Shown here piece after piece: positions 15,273 through 26,500 of a DNA stretch of 64,000 bases. The position numbers were made by a program, and so were the translations under genes. Numbering within the stretch: the stretch's first letter is position 1; every line of letters starts with the position of its first letter. This stretch comes from Zobellia uliginosa (GTDB lineage: Bacteria > Bacteroidota > Bacteroidia > Flavobacteriales > Flavobacteriaceae), in NCBI RefSeq assembly GCF_900156625.1, contig NZ_FTOB01000004.1, positions 310,001 through 374,000 on the forward strand. The letters are read 5' to 3'. The notes below the pieces were generated by a model. It saw only the letters and a program-made list of their open reading frames with translations, ran no database searches and was not told the DNA's origin.

Positions 15273-15764
15273 TTACTTTTTGCCAGCTACCGATTTTGCT
15301 CCGTCGATAACCTTTTGCTTTAGCCCTTCTTTGTAGAGAATAATTTTGTCTAAAACGCATTTGTCAGAGCTCCCTATGATTTGTGCGGCCAAAATACCGG
15401 CATTTTTTGCCCCGTTTAGGGCTACTGTGGCTACGGGAACGCCGCCGGGCATTTGAAGGATGGAGAGAACGGAATCCCATCCATCTATGGAATTACTGCT
15501 TTTTACCGGTACGCCTATAACGGGTAAGGGAGACATAGATGCCACCATCCCGGGTAAGTGGGCGGCACCACCGGCACCGGCTATAATTACTTTGTAACCC
15601 TTGGTATGGGCGTTTTTACTGAAATCAAAGAGTTTTTCGGGGGTTCTGTGTGCCGATACGATGTCTACATCGACCTCAATGTCGAATCCTCTTAAAATAT
15701 CAATGGCGTCTTGCATTACGGGCATATCGCTAGTGCTGCCCATTACTACGGCTACTTTGTTCAT
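15273..15764 (-). CDS. purE: N5-carboxyaminoimidazole ribonucleotide mutase
   Basis: PurE moves the carboxyl group of N5-CAIR to give CAIR in purine biosynthesis. The 163 residues match class I PurE length. The nucleotide-binding start is VVMGSTSDMPVM, the catalytic His lies in SAHRTPEK, and the Gly-rich loop AGAGGAAHLPGMVAS is intact. It follows purK with a gap of 4 bases, so the ATP-dependent carboxylation of AIR (PurK) and the mutase step are cotranscribed. Confidence 0.97.
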   Translation of the reverse strand: MNKVAVVMGSTSDMPVMQDAIDILRGFDIEVDVDIVSAHRTPEKLFDFSKNAHTKGYKVIIAGAGGAAHLPGMVASMSPLPVIGVPVKSSNSIDGWDSVLSILQMPGGVPVATVALNGAKNAGILAAQIIGSSDKCVLDKIILYKEGLKQKVIDGAKSVAGKK

Positions 15765-15768
15765 AGGG

Positions 15769-16941
15769 TTATTTGCTTATGACTTTTATCGTTTCCTTTA
15801 CTTGTTGTGCAATCTTTCGCGCTTCCGAGATCGACTCGTTCACGATGGTAACGTGGCCCATTTTTCTAAAAGGGCGGGTTTCTTTCTTGCCGTAAATATG
15901 GGGAGTTACTCCTTCCATTCCTAAAATTTCGGACATGTTTTCATAGACGACCGCACCTGTATGGCCTTCGGCCCCTACTAAATTTACCATAATACCGGCC
16001 ACCTTACTTTTGGTATCTCCCAAAGGGAGGTCTAAAATTGCGCGGATGTGTTGTTCAAATTGGTTGGTGTAGCTGGCCTCGATACTGTAATGGCCACTGT
16101 TGTGGGGTCTTGGGGCAACTTCGTTAACTAAGATCTGATCGTCTTTGGTCAGAAAAAGCTCTACGGCCAAAATGCCCACATGCTGTATTTTTTCGCTCAC
16201 CCTTAGGGCTATTTCCTGTGCTTTGGCGGCTACCGTGGCATCGATTCTCGCCGGGCAAATAACATACTCTACCTGGTTGGCCTCGGGGTGGAATTCCATC
16301 TCCACTACGGGATAGGTCCTTACCTCACCACTGGCACTTCGGGTTACAATAACCGCAAGTTCGTTTTTAAAATCGATCATTTTTTCGGCAATGCACTCGC
16401 CGGTAGGTAACCGGTCTAAATCTTCGGTTTTGCGTATGACGGCCACCCCTTGTCCGTCGTAACCGAACTGGGCGGCCTTCCAGATAAAGGGAAAGTTTAA
16501 GGCCCCGTTCGCGATGCTGTCCTTGATCTCACTTTTATAGGCAAATCGCTGAAAATCGGCTGTGGGAATGTTATGGTCTACATAGAAGAGTTTCTGCTTG
16601 GCCTTGTTCTGAATGATTTTAAGGGCTTTGGTCGGAGGAAAAACCTTTAGACCTTCGTCTTCGAGTTTTTCAAGCGCGTCAATATTTACGTTTTCAATTT
16701 CAATGGTAAGCACGTCTACCCGTTTCCCAAAATCGTAAACCGCGTTAAAGTCCATCAGGTCGCCCAAAACGAATTCGTTGCAAGCAATTTTTGAGGGAGC
16801 TTCGTTGGAAGCGTCCATAACTACGGTATAAATATCGAATTTACGGGTTTCGTAAAGTAACATCTTTCCGAGTTGGCCACCGCCTAGGATGCCCAGTTTG
16901 AATTGTGAGGAAAAGTACTCCGATGAATTATCTGTTGACAT
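15769..16941 (-). CDS. purK: 5-(carboxyamino)imidazole ribonucleotide synthase
   Basis: PurK uses ATP and bicarbonate to carboxylate AIR to N5-CAIR. The 390-residue protein has the N-terminal pre-ATP-grasp motif KLGILGGGQLGKMLLYE at about residues 15-31, the ATP-grasp core (WKAAQFGYDGQGVAV and later VNEVAPRPHNSGHYS), and a C-terminal PurK lid. About 12 residues precede the conserved start, a common variation. purE follows 4 bases downstream. A -7 element lies 21 bases upstream of the ATG, so purK is probably the first gene of the purKE operon. Confidence 0.97.
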   Translation of the reverse strand: MSTDNSSEYFSSQFKLGILGGGQLGKMLLYETRKFDIYTVVMDASNEAPSKIACNEFVLGDLMDFNAVYDFGKRVDVLTIEIENVNIDALEKLEDEGLKVFPPTKALKIIQNKAKQKLFYVDHNIPTADFQRFAYKSEIKDSIANGALNFPFIWKAAQFGYDGQGVAVIRKTEDLDRLPTGECIAEKMIDFKNELAVIVTRSASGEVRTYPVVEMEFHPEANQVEYVICPARIDATVAAKAQEIALRVSEKIQHVGILAVELFLTKDDQILVNEVAPRPHNSGHYSIEASYTNQFEQHIRAILDLPLGDTKSKVAGIMVNLVGAEGHTGAVVYENMSEILGMEGVTPHIYGKKETRPFRKMGHVTIVNESISEARKIAQQVKETIKVISK

Positions 16942-16962
16942 GCATTTGTTTTATGAATGGTG

Positions 16963-16970
16963 CAAAAATA
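16963..16970 (-). promoter_or_regulatory. Promoter -7 element (TATTTTTG) for purKE
   Basis: The - strand reads TATTTTTG, matching TAnnTTTG, ending 21 bases before the purK ATG. No -33 TTG is seen at 17-23 bases. The divergent HPRT-adenylate kinase gene starts about 80 bases away, so the two purine loci share a control region. No PurR-type box or purine riboswitch was recognised there. Confidence 0.42.
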
Positions 16971-17051
16971 CGTTGAATTCTTAAAACGGAAGCCGTGTGC
17001 TTAAAAAAGCAAATTCAAAGTGTTATATTAGCCGTTCTTTAAAAAAGCGAT

Positions 17052-18158
17052 GTGATAAAGCTACACGATAAACATTTTAAACCGTTCTTGAGCGAAGCGC
17101 AAATTAAGGCGGCCGTAAAAAAGGTGGCCGATCAAGTTGCCGCCGACTATAAAGATGAGACGCCCATTTTTGTGGGAGTGCTCAACGGGGCCTTTATGTT
17201 TATCTCCGATTTTTTAAAGGAATACCAGTATCCGTGCGAAGTTTCCTTTGTGAAGTTGAGCTCGTACCAGGGGTTGACCTCTACGGGCATTGTGGAGACC
17301 CTCTTAGATGTTTCTGAAAACATAGAGGGATGCAGTGTCATAATTTTAGAAGATATAATCGATACGGGGCGTACCCTGAAAAAGTTGGTACACCTTTTTT
17401 CAAAGGCGAACGTGAAGGAATTCAGGGTAGCCAGTCTTTTTTATAAGTCTGAAGTATACAATGGTGAGTATACCATTGACTATGTGGGTATAGATATACC
17501 CGATAAATTTATTGTGGGTTATGGTCTCGATTATAATGAGTTGGGCCGAAACCTTAGGGAAGTTTACCAATTAAACCAGAAACATATGATCAATCTCGTG
17601 CTGTTCGGGAAACCGGGTGCCGGAAAAGGAACGCAAGCTGAATTTTTAAAGGATAAGTATAACCTGAAACATATTTCAACAGGGGACCTTTTCCGTTTTA
17701 ACATGAAAAACGATACCGAACTAGGTAAATTGGCGAAATCATATATTGATCGCGGCGATTTGGTGCCCGATGAAGTAACCATAAAAATGCTACAAGATGC
17801 GGTCGAAAAGAACCCTGAAGCTAGTGGGTTTATTTTTGATGGTTTTCCGCGTACCGTGGCCCAAGCCGAGGCTCTCGATAAGTTTTTGGCGACCAAAGAC
17901 ATGAAAATAGATGCAACTATCGCCTTGGAGGCCAATGATGAAGTCCTTATTCAACGTTTGTTGGAACGGGGCAAGGTAAGCGGCCGTAGTGATGATCAAG
18001 ATGAATCTAAGATACGTAACCGTTTTGACGAGTATAATGAGAAAACGGCTCCTTTAAAGGATTTTTACGAGAATCAAGGCAAGTTCCACAGTGTGAACGG
18101 CATTGGGGCCATAGATGAGATTACCCATCGTTTGGGCAAGGTTATCGAAGAACTGTAG
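17052..18158 (+). CDS. adk: Hypoxanthine phosphoribosyltransferase-adenylate kinase fusion
   Basis: This is a two-domain purine protein of 368 residues. Residues 1 to about 175 are a type I phosphoribosyltransferase of the HPRT class, which makes IMP/GMP from base and PRPP; the PRPP motif is VIILEDIIDTGRTL (97-110). Residues 179-368 are adenylate kinase: P-loop G186-KPGAGKGT, FDGFPRTVAQAE, and a short LID (ERGKVSGRSDDQDESKIRNR) instead of the long zinc-type LID. The start codon is GTG at 17052, chosen because VIKLHDKHFKPF is the normal HPRT start; an out-of-frame ATG-TGA overlaps it. An internal ATG at 17586 (M179) sits exactly at the adenylate kinase domain start. Such fusions occur in Flavobacteriia, to my knowledge. 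It is divergent from purKE. Confidence 0.93.
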   Translation: MIKLHDKHFKPFLSEAQIKAAVKKVADQVAADYKDETPIFVGVLNGAFMFISDFLKEYQYPCEVSFVKLSSYQGLTSTGIVETLLDVSENIEGCSVIILEDIIDTGRTLKKLVHLFSKANVKEFRVASLFYKSEVYNGEYTIDYVGIDIPDKFIVGYGLDYNELGRNLREVYQLNQKHMINLVLFGKPGAGKGTQAEFLKDKYNLKHISTGDLFRFNMKNDTELGKLAKSYIDRGDLVPDEVTIKMLQDAVEKNPEASGFIFDGFPRTVAQAEALDKFLATKDMKIDATIALEANDEVLIQRLLERGKVSGRSDDQDESKIRNRFDEYNEKTAPLKDFYENQGKFHSVNGIGAIDEITHRLGKVIEEL

Positions 18159-18184
18159 TTTCTTCGCTATATCATCAATATTAG

Positions 18185-18236
18185 AGGGAGTTGAAGGGGG
18201 CAAGCTGTAGTTTTGGCCTATTTCGACTCCCTTTTT
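18185..18236 (+). terminator. Intrinsic terminator after the HPRT-adenylate kinase gene
   Basis: AGGGAGTTGAA (18185-18195) pairs with TTCGACTCCCT (18222-18232) with one G-U pair in RNA, giving an 11-bp stem with a 26-nt loop. It is followed by TTTTT and further T-rich sequence. It lies 27 bases past the stop codon. Confidence 0.65.
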
Positions 18237-18293
18237 AGTTTTATAGGGCTAACTTCTAAGGGCCTAGCATGTTCAAGCTTCATGCGAAATGCG

Positions 18294-18301
18294 TATTTTT
18301 G
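18294..18301 (+). promoter_or_regulatory. Promoter -7 element (TATTTTTG) for obgE
   Basis: TATTTTTG matches TAnnTTTG and ends 43 bases before the obgE ATG at 18345. It sits just after the adk terminator, so obgE is likely transcribed on its own. No -33 TTG is seen. Confidence 0.42.
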
Positions 18302-18344
18302 CAGAAATGTTGGCTGTTGTCAATATATAATTCAGGATATTTTT

Positions 18345-19346
18345 ATGACCGAGGGTAATTTTGTAGACTACGTTAAGATTTATGCGGAATCTGGTAAAGG
18401 AGGAAAGGGCTCTGTGCATTTGCATAGGGAGAAGTACATTACCAAAGGTGGTCCCGATGGTGGAGACGGAGGTCGCGGTGGTCATGTTATCTTAAGGGGG
18501 AATGAAAACCTTTGGACGCTGGTTACATTTAAGTTTAAAAAGCATTTTAAGGCCGGTCACGGCGAGCATGGCAGTAAATCCCGTAGTACGGGGTCAGATG
18601 GGCAAGATGTGTATTTAGACGTTCCCTTGGGGACGGTGGTCAAAGATTCCGAAACCCTGGAAATCCTTTTTGAGATTACCGAACACGGTGAGGAGCGAAT
18701 CTTGGCCGAAGGCGGAATGGGCGGTCGTGGAAACTGGCATTTTAAGACCAGTACCAATCAGACCCCTAGATATGCGCAGCCCGGAATCCCTGGGCAGGAG
18801 GTAGAGGTCATCCTTGAGTTGAAAGTATTGGCCGATGTCGGCCTTGTCGGTTTTCCCAATGCCGGTAAATCGACCTTGTTGTCGGTAATCACATCGGCAA
18901 AACCCAAAATAGCGGATTATGAGTTTACTACCCTAAAACCCAACTTGGGTATTGTTGAGTATCGCGATTTTCAAAGTTTTGTAATGGCCGATATTCCGGG
19001 AATCATTGAAGGGGCCGCCGAAGGAAAGGGGTTGGGCCATTACTTTTTACGACATATCGAGCGTAACGCCACCTTGCTGTTCTTGATACCGGCCGACAGT
19101 GATGATATCGCCAAGGAGTACCAAATTTTACTTGACGAACTTAGACGGTACAATCCTGAATTGTTGGATAAAGAGCGCTTGGTCGCCATATCAAAGAGTG
19201 ATATGTTGGATCAGGAACTCATCGATGAAATGACGCAAGAACTGGATAAAGATTTGAAAGGGATTCCCTATATGTTCATCTCTTCCGTAGCACAACAGGG
19301 CATAAGGGAGTTGAAGGACAAACTGTGGACTATGTTGAACAACTAG
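18345..19346 (+). CDS. obgE: Obg family GTPase ObgE/CgtA
   Basis: This is an essential GTPase linked to large ribosomal subunit assembly and stress signalling. The 333 residues match the family core. The N-terminal Gly-rich Obg fold ([20 protein letters not shown] and [14 protein letters not shown]) spans about 1-160. The G domain has P-loop G169-FPNAGKST and switch motif ADIPG. No C-terminal OCT extension is present. The ATG at 18345 gives the conserved NFVDYVKI start; 44 in-frame codons upstream are not conserved in type and overlap the promoter element. It is a single gene between the adk terminator and a DUF4136 lipoprotein. Confidence 0.96.
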   Translation: MTEGNFVDYVKIYAESGKGGKGSVHLHREKYITKGGPDGGDGGRGGHVILRGNENLWTLVTFKFKKHFKAGHGEHGSKSRSTGSDGQDVYLDVPLGTVVKDSETLEILFEITEHGEERILAEGGMGGRGNWHFKTSTNQTPRYAQPGIPGQEVEVILELKVLADVGLVGFPNAGKSTLLSVITSAKPKIADYEFTTLKPNLGIVEYRDFQSFVMADIPGIIEGAAEGKGLGHYFLRHIERNATLLFLIPADSDDIAKEYQILLDELRRYNPELLDKERLVAISKSDMLDQELIDEMTQELDKDLKGIPYMFISSVAQQGIRELKDKLWTMLNN

Positions 19347-19413
19347 CTTCGGGGCTTTTAGGGCTCAGGGTGTTATCCTGATAAATTACTTACATTTACT
19401 TTAAATCGAGACG

Positions 19414-19935
19414 ATGAAAAATGTCTTTACTTTTATATTGGTTCTGTTTTTGGCCTCGTGTAATGCGATTCGGGTTAACTATGATTATGACAAGAAGACC
19501 GATTTCACCAATTATAGCACGTACAACTATTATCCGGATATGGATACGGGATTGAGCGAACTCGATGCCAAACGCCTATTGGATGCCGTAAACTCCGAAA
19601 TGCAGTTAAAGGGTATACGTTTTTCGGAAGACCCTGATTTTTTTATCAATATAGAGAGCAATTCGTTTCAGGCGCCCAGGAGTAATACCGTGGGAGTAGG
19701 TGTCGGGGGTACGGGCCGCAGTGTAGGTGGTGGTGTATCGGTAGGCATACCCGTTGGACAACCTAAAATGGAACGCGAAATACGTTTCGATTTTGTCGAT
19801 ACCAAAAAAGATGAGCTCTTTTGGCAAGGCCAGGGGCAAAGTACCTTCAAGGAAAACATAAGCCCTGAAGAACGTGAGGAAAAATTGCGCGCCTTGGCCG
19901 CCAAGGTTTTTTCAAAATATCCCCCCAAAAAATAG
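19414..19935 (+). CDS. DUF4136 domain lipoprotein
   Basis: This is a 173-residue lipoprotein. The signal ends in the lipobox LASC with Cys at residue 16. The body matches the DUF4136 pattern: an early YDYDKKTDFTNYSTYNYYPD strand, the DPDFFINI segment near residue 70, a Gly/Val-rich loop (GVGVGGTGRSVGGGVSVG), and the ELFWQGQGQSTF strand with a C-terminal helix RALAAKVFSKYPP. The domain is common in Bacteroidota and has no known function. It lies 67 bases after obgE on the same strand; no promoter element was recognised between them. Confidence 0.85.
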   Translation: MKNVFTFILVLFLASCNAIRVNYDYDKKTDFTNYSTYNYYPDMDTGLSELDAKRLLDAVNSEMQLKGIRFSEDPDFFINIESNSFQAPRSNTVGVGVGGTGRSVGGGVSVGIPVGQPKMEREIRFDFVDTKKDELFWQGQGQSTFKENISPEEREEKLRALAAKVFSKYPPKK

Positions 19936-20128
19936 GGAGTGGTTTAGCTTTTTTGAAGCAGGTATCTCCCCTGGTGTTAAAAACTTTCCTGTGTAGGTAA
20001 TTTATTATTCCATATTTTCGAACCTTCTTTCAATTTATGTTTTCCGGGCTACAAACAAAGAGCCTGTGACCTATGTGTTGGAAGGCTGTTTTCAACCCCA
20101 AACTGAACTTAAAAAGGAAATTTTCCTA

Positions 20129-20494
20129 ATGTCGAAGCGTGCCCTTTATTATATTGATAACCATAAGATTGAAGTGGTACATACTTTTTTTGGAAAGGAA
20201 AAAATCCTTCTGAACGGCAGAACCGTTTCCAAAAAAGTATTTGAAGTAGGGGTAGAGCATTTGTTTACGATCGGGGAAAACAGGTATCGCATTGCCCAGC
20301 GTGACATATCCTATGGTGAGAAATTAAATCGTTTTGAAATTCGAAAGAACGGCTCACCTATATCCTTGGTCAATAGACTGTCCCGAAGGCCGTCCCATCA
20401 GATGTTTATTATGGTCGTTCTTTGTGGTCTGGGGACCGGCTTTATTTTGGGCGTTGTCCTTTATAAGATGCTCTGGCCTACTTCAGGCGTGTAA
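20129..20494 (+). CDS. Small single-pass membrane protein of unknown function
   Basis: I do not recognise this gene. From the ATG at 20129 it encodes 121 residues. The ATG has an AAGGAAA stretch 8-14 bases upstream, an unusually good ribosome-binding site here, and is preferred over an in-frame ATG at 20066. The N-terminal part (about 1-85) looks like a small beta-rich cytoplasmic domain (KRALYYIDNHKIEV, HTFFGKEKILLNGRTV). A basic stretch (NRLSRRPSHQ) then leads into one hydrophobic helix (MFIMVVLCGLGTGFILGVVL) near the C-terminus, which suggests a tail-anchored inner membrane protein. It converges on the alpha-2-macroglobulin gene 13 bases away. Confidence 0.65.
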   Translation: MSKRALYYIDNHKIEVVHTFFGKEKILLNGRTVSKKVFEVGVEHLFTIGENRYRIAQRDISYGEKLNRFEIRKNGSPISLVNRLSRRPSHQMFIMVVLCGLGTGFILGVVLYKMLWPTSGV

Positions 20495-20507
20495 TTCGTT
20501 CGGTTCA

Positions 20508-23500
20508 TTAGTTGTCGACGCTTACCCGAACACCTTCTGAGTGACTGGAAAACTCGGGGGCATACATGCTTTGGATCCTTGTAATGCCATTGCTGAATTC
20601 CCCGGCGTTGTTTACCCTTAGATCGTATTCGAAAACAAATACCCCTTTGGGTAGATAGTCGAAAAAGAAGTTGGTGCTGGCGTCTTTTGTACTTTCATAA
20701 TAGCCTAAACCATCTTGCCATTTGTATCTTGAAATTACATTTACGGGTTCAAAACCGGCGGCTCGCATATCCTTCATATGAACAAATTCCATATCGCGGT
20801 CAGAACGCAGTTCGATTCGTACGCGTACCAAGTCGCCTACTTGTAAGGGAGTGGCATCGGTGATTTCCGAAATTTTCTCACCTGTATCCGTATTCTTTTT
20901 CAAGAACAACTTTTTCTTGAGTTTAAGGGGGGTGTCGGCCGAAGTTATTTTATCCAAATCTTCAAAATATTGCCAGTACAGGGCGCCCCAAGCGATACCA
21001 TCTCCCTTTTTGCTGAGCTGTACCTCTGCCATTTTTGGCTCTATTTCATTGGTGTTCCAAGAAGTTTTAAAATAACCTGTTCCGGCTTCGACTTTGGTGT
21101 TTTCGAACTTTTCGGGGCGGATTTCGGTGCCTCCCAAGCGAACGTCTACGGCATCGGTCACCGAAAGCCAGTCGCTACCTTGAAGCAATAGGGCATAAAC
21201 CGCTTCGGTGGTAGATTTCGTGGTAGACCATTGGTTGGTCTGCTTGTGCTTTAAGAGCCAAATCTTAAGGTTGTCTATAGTCTTTATGTCGCCTTCTATT
21301 TCCCCGAAAGCCTCGATCAAGAGCGCCTGTGTTTCAATAGGGGCTTGGAACCAGTACAATGAAGGCGTATTTTCCTTCCAATACATACCGAGTTCTTCTG
21401 AAACAATGCTGTTCTCTTTTAACGACCTTAGGATTTTCATGGAAGTGGAAGTGTCTCCCGTCCTATTCAATATTAAGGCCAACATCCCTTTTGTATAGAG
21501 CGCTTTGTTGGTCCAATATGTTTGGGCTTGGCCTAGGTAATAAGACCTGATTTTGTCGACTTTCTTAGAGGTTTTAATGTCATTGAAGAAACTGCGCATA
21601 TACAAATAGTGGATTTGCGACTGGCTTAAATGATCGCTCTTGAGATTGATAGCGTATTTCTTCATGTTTTCGTACTCCTTCACAAACGCATCATCTAAAT
21701 AGTGGACTGCCTTGGCGATCATTTCGTCTTGTTTGGCTTTTTCTTGGGGCACGACGGAAAGTTTTTGCAAGTGACCAAGTCCCGTAACGATATGTTGGGT
21801 GATAAAGCGGTTTTCACGCCCACCATTAAACCATGGCCAGGCTCCATTGGACATTTGGTTTTGTTGGAGTTTGTTCAGGGCATTGGCCTCTTCGTTCTTC
21901 ATTTTGTTGAGGTCGAACAAGAGGGCAATGCGCTTTTTCTGTTCTGTTTCCGATTGGGCATCCCTTAGCCATGGGGTTTCTTGGATCAAGAGCGATTTCA
22001 GCTCTTGGTTTTTTTCAAGATTGCTGATCAGGGCATCGGAATTGGCCCATTGGTCGAATACTTCCTTAATTCTTTTGTTCGAATTTGCAATGTGGCTTGC
22101 CAAACTGTTCGCGTAATATCGGGCAAAGGTTTGCTCGTTACATTCGTAAGGGTACTCCATTAGGTAAGGGAGCGCCTGTACGGCATACCATGCCGGATTG
22201 GAAGTCACCTCAAGGGTCAGTTTGTGGTTCTTAAGGGTGGTCGAGGTGTGGTTCCTTAGCTTGTCCAGAACAAAGGTTTTGGTCTGGTCGCTTCGTACCC
22301 ATAGGGGAAGGGTCTCGGTCACCAACATGCGGTTGGTCAATACAGGAAGTAGGCTTTGTTCGCCATCGCTAAAATTTCCTGCCTTGGCTATTACGGTGTA
22401 TTGAACCGCCTGTAGGTTTTCGGGTATTTGCAATTGCCATGATACCTGGGTGTTTCCTAAGGAATCTACAGTAAAGGCATGTTCGGTCTTTGCATTTAAA
22501 AGCTGATCCGAGATATCCTTTCCGGAAATACCATCAACGAGAACCAATTGGGCTTGTCCCGATAATTTTTTATCGCTTAGGTTCGCAATTTTACTACTTA
22601 TGGTAATGTTGTCGCCTTCCCGTAGAAAGCGGGGGGCATTGGGTATGACCATCAATTCTTTTTGGGTAACGGTCTGAAGCGTCCTTACCGAACTCTGTAA
22701 AGATTTGGTATGTGCCATCAATTGCAGTTTCCATTTGGTAAGGGCTTCCGGCGTAGTGAAATTAAAAGAAACATTACCTTCCTTATCGGTGCGTAGTTCA
22801 GGAAAGAAAAAGGCTGTTTCCTGAAGATTTTTTCGGATTTGTAGGGCTTCCGGATTGTTTTTTGAACCAGGTTGTACTTGTGCCGGGGTAGGGGCCGTTA
22901 TATCCATTTCGTTCGCTTGGGGAGCTTGGATCGATATCTCGGCAACATCTTCCAATTCTGACTCCTCTGCCGTGATACCTAGGGGAGCTTCTTCGGTCAT
23001 CGACATTTTTCTCGATAAGGAGTTACGATAATAGTTGGTATGCCCAAATTGTAATCCAAACCAGTTAAAGGAGTCGAATCCTTGATAAGGGTAGTTATGG
23101 TGAGGTATTTCAAGATAAGTGCGAAATGAGTCCGTTCCGTAACTTGTACGGACATTGGTATAGAGGGAAGCGTAATACGAACGGCGTGCCAGCGGATTGA
23201 AATTCCATGAATGATACCGAAAAACATCTAAGGAGGCGTCGTACATGCTGGCCAAAAGCTCTGCCGATGTTTTTTCGCCTTCAGGTCCTTTTATTTTAAA
23301 CGACCAGGTTTCATCGGTCCCCGGTTGCAATTTGTCTCTAAAAGTGGTGGTTTCAATTTCGAGTTGGTTTTCAGGGTAAGGTACGATTATCGAAAGATTG
23401 CCCGATTGAAACGAATTATAGGCAGAATACATATAATTGATGGCGAAGCCGCCCAAATCATCTTCGGTAACGGGTATACTAATAGACTTTGAGTTTTGGC

Positions 23501-26500
23501 TCAATTGTACTTTGTGGATGTCGACAAGCTTTCTCCCTTTTTCAACAAAAACCGTTACCGTCAGATCTTTTGAATTGGAGTAAAGTGTAACTTCTACCTT
23601 ATCGCCGACATTATAGCGTTGTTTGTCCGTTTTGATATCGAACAGGCGGTTGTCCGCCAGTTGCTTGTCGTTTTGGCCAATAAGCGTGGTTATTGTTTTT
23701 TCTTGAACAAGTTGGCCAAATTTATCCTTGGTTTCAAGTTCTATGATATACTTTCCCGATGCGTAATTTTCAAGGTTTTTAATGCCGAACTGTGTAGATT
23801 TTTCAGTATCGAAATCGGTTTGCCAGACCAGTTTGCCTTTGTTCCAGTTTACGGCTTTGTCCTCTTTGTCGTAAGCCTCATGAGGAAACAAGGTACGGTA
23901 TTCTTCTTTGCTCCAGTTTTTATAGTCCGGTGCCGGCCATGGCCTATTCCGTAAAACTTGATCGGGGGCCTGTAGTTTGTACATTTTCAATGTTCCTTTT
24001 GTTGGAACGGGCTGTTCGTTAAGGTTCGTGGTCGAAATGTGTATTTGATCTTCGTTTTTGCCCTTGTCCCACTGATCGGGAGCATTAATAAGGGCAACTA
24101 CCGAATGGTAGCCTACCGATACAAAGGTAGTGGCGCTATGGGTCTCTCCGTTGATGTCGGTAACGTCGGCAGTAATTTCATAATTGAAGGTGGGCAGGTT
24201 TTCTTTTGATGTACTATTGTCGGGGATGGCCTTAAAGGTGATGCCGTAGTTACCCGAAGCGTCCGTAGTTGTTTCGCCTTGGGCTATTTCTTGGGGAGGG
24301 CTATCGTAATAGGGCATTCGCCAATAGAACCAACGTGGAAAATACACGGCGCGTTTTACGCGATAGCTCACTTTGGCATCGGTAATTTTACTTCCGGCAT
24401 ATGCCGTAGCGACACCGGTTACGGTAATACTGTCGTTTACTTTGTAGCTCCCGGTGACCGGTTTGAACGAGGTTTCAAATTTCGGACGCTTGTATTCCTC
24501 TACGGAGAAATATTGGGCATACCCGGCCGTTTTTGAAAGGTTATCGGCTTCTATACGGAATTCCCCGGTAAGTCCTGAATTCGGTAAGATGAATTCTCCG
24601 TTAAAAGAACCGAATTCGTTGGTGGTGAACTCAAGGTCCGATACTTTTTGACCATTCACGTCGTAAAGGCCCACGGTGACGGCTTCATTCGCTACAACCT
24701 CTGATTTTTCCTCAAAAGTTTCCATAAGGATTCCTTTGAAGTAGACAGGTTGTCCCGGTCTATATATGCTTCGATCGGTAAATAAAAAGATGCGTTTCTG
24801 AACATCGTTGTTTTTGTGTTCTATACGTTTATTGTTTACATAATATTCCCCGAAGAAGGCAGTCTCACCATTATACTCCACTTTAATATTTACATCGTTC
24901 CAAGAGTCATCGGTAAGGGGTAGGGTTACAAAACCTACTTTATCCGTATGTTTTGTCTTGGTCAGATAAGGTCTGTTGTAATTTTTAAGATAGGTAAACC
25001 TCAATTTTGCGTTCGAAATGGGGAGGCCCGTAGTCCTGTCGATGATTTGGTAGCGTTGTTCCGTGTTGCTATTGATTTCTGTCAAGGCCATATTGGTCAC
25101 TTGAACTTGACTGAAGGCAAAATTTTTATCGCTTTTCTTTTCTGGATAAGCTAAGATGACGTATTGTCCGTTTTCCAGTGGTGGAAGCAATACCTCTATG
25201 TTGTGTTGTTGGTAGTCTTTTTCGTTTTTCAACGGAGCCGACCAGGTTTTTGCCGGTTTCAGTTTTTGAATAAAGTCGTATTGCTTGTGTTGTGGGTAGA
25301 GATCCCGTAGTTGCTTGGCTTGGTCGTTGTTGACCACATAGGCGGTCAGTTGTAATTCCTTTAGGTTTTTATAGTTGACCAATAGTTTTGCAGGCTGGTT
25401 CACCGGAATATGCTTTTCCATTACAAGGGAAAGACTTGGAGCAAGGATCTCTGTCCGTAGCGCCTTACATTTTTCGGCGCCCATACTGCCTGGAAATTCG
25501 GCAATAACCTTATCGCATAAGCTTAGTGCTTCTTTCTTTTTCCAGCGGGTTTCCTTGTTGGTTTTAGAATGATAAGTTTTTCCCTGAATATTGTACAGTA
25601 CGGCCAGTTCATAGTTGTAGAGCGCAGAAAGTTCATGGTGCTTTAGGTGTTCTATCGAATTTTTTAAGGTTTCCTCATAGTAGGTATCCTTGTTAGGGAA
25701 AGTGGCGTTCCGGTACACGAAATTCATACGCTCGATATCGACCATGACCAAAGGTTCCAACTTGGGGTCATCGAAGTGAAAACGTATAAGTTCTTGATAG
25801 GTTTGCAGGGCTTTCGCCTGTAGCGAAGTTTCGTCTTTTGTGCTCAAGTCATGATGCACAAACTGGTAGGCCTCGCATAAGGTTTCCGGATCGTTGATTT
25901 CGAATTTGTCCGCGGGTCGGGTAATCGCGGTTTCGGTAGTCTTATAAATTTGAAGCGCCGTATGGGCGAGCAAATCGTAAAGCGTAGGGCGGAAGGTCGC
26001 CGAGTTTTCCTGTTGGGTCAATAATTCTTTGACGCTTTCTAAACCGGTATTTTGAAGCTCGTTTTTGTTTTCAAGGGAAGCCTTAAAATGAATGTCTATT
26101 TCATGGAATAGGGTAGTGAGGTCCCACGTGCGAAAATCGATGCTGTCTACCTTGGTTTCGGTAGTGGTACGGTCGTAAAACTGATATTGGTTGTTTTGGA
26201 AATATTGCCAGTAGAGATTGGCCAAATAGTTCTCTAGAATGTTTTTCGTAGGGAAATCGGATTTTTCGATTTCGGATTTAAAACGGTTGACAATATTCAG
26301 TTGGGCGTCTTCCTCTAAGGTGATGGCATATTTGGAGGTAAACAGTAAGGCTTTTATGATCTGTTCTGAATTCTTTTCCTTTTTCGCTTTTTCGGAAATA
26401 CTTTCCACAACTTTTAAGGCTGACTTGGTCAGCGCCTCGTTCTCTAGTTTTTGCACGCTTTTCCAAAGCGATGTATAGGAATCTCCGTTGTCTTGGGCTG

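Noticed and set aside
18213-18344. 44-codon N-terminal extension of obgE
   Set aside because: It overlaps the terminator tail and promoter element, is not Obg-like, and the ATG at 18345 gives the conserved start.
19935-19970. GGGAG/CTCCC inverted repeat after the DUF4136 gene as a terminator
   Set aside because: It is a five-base stem with a 26-nt loop and no T-run after it.
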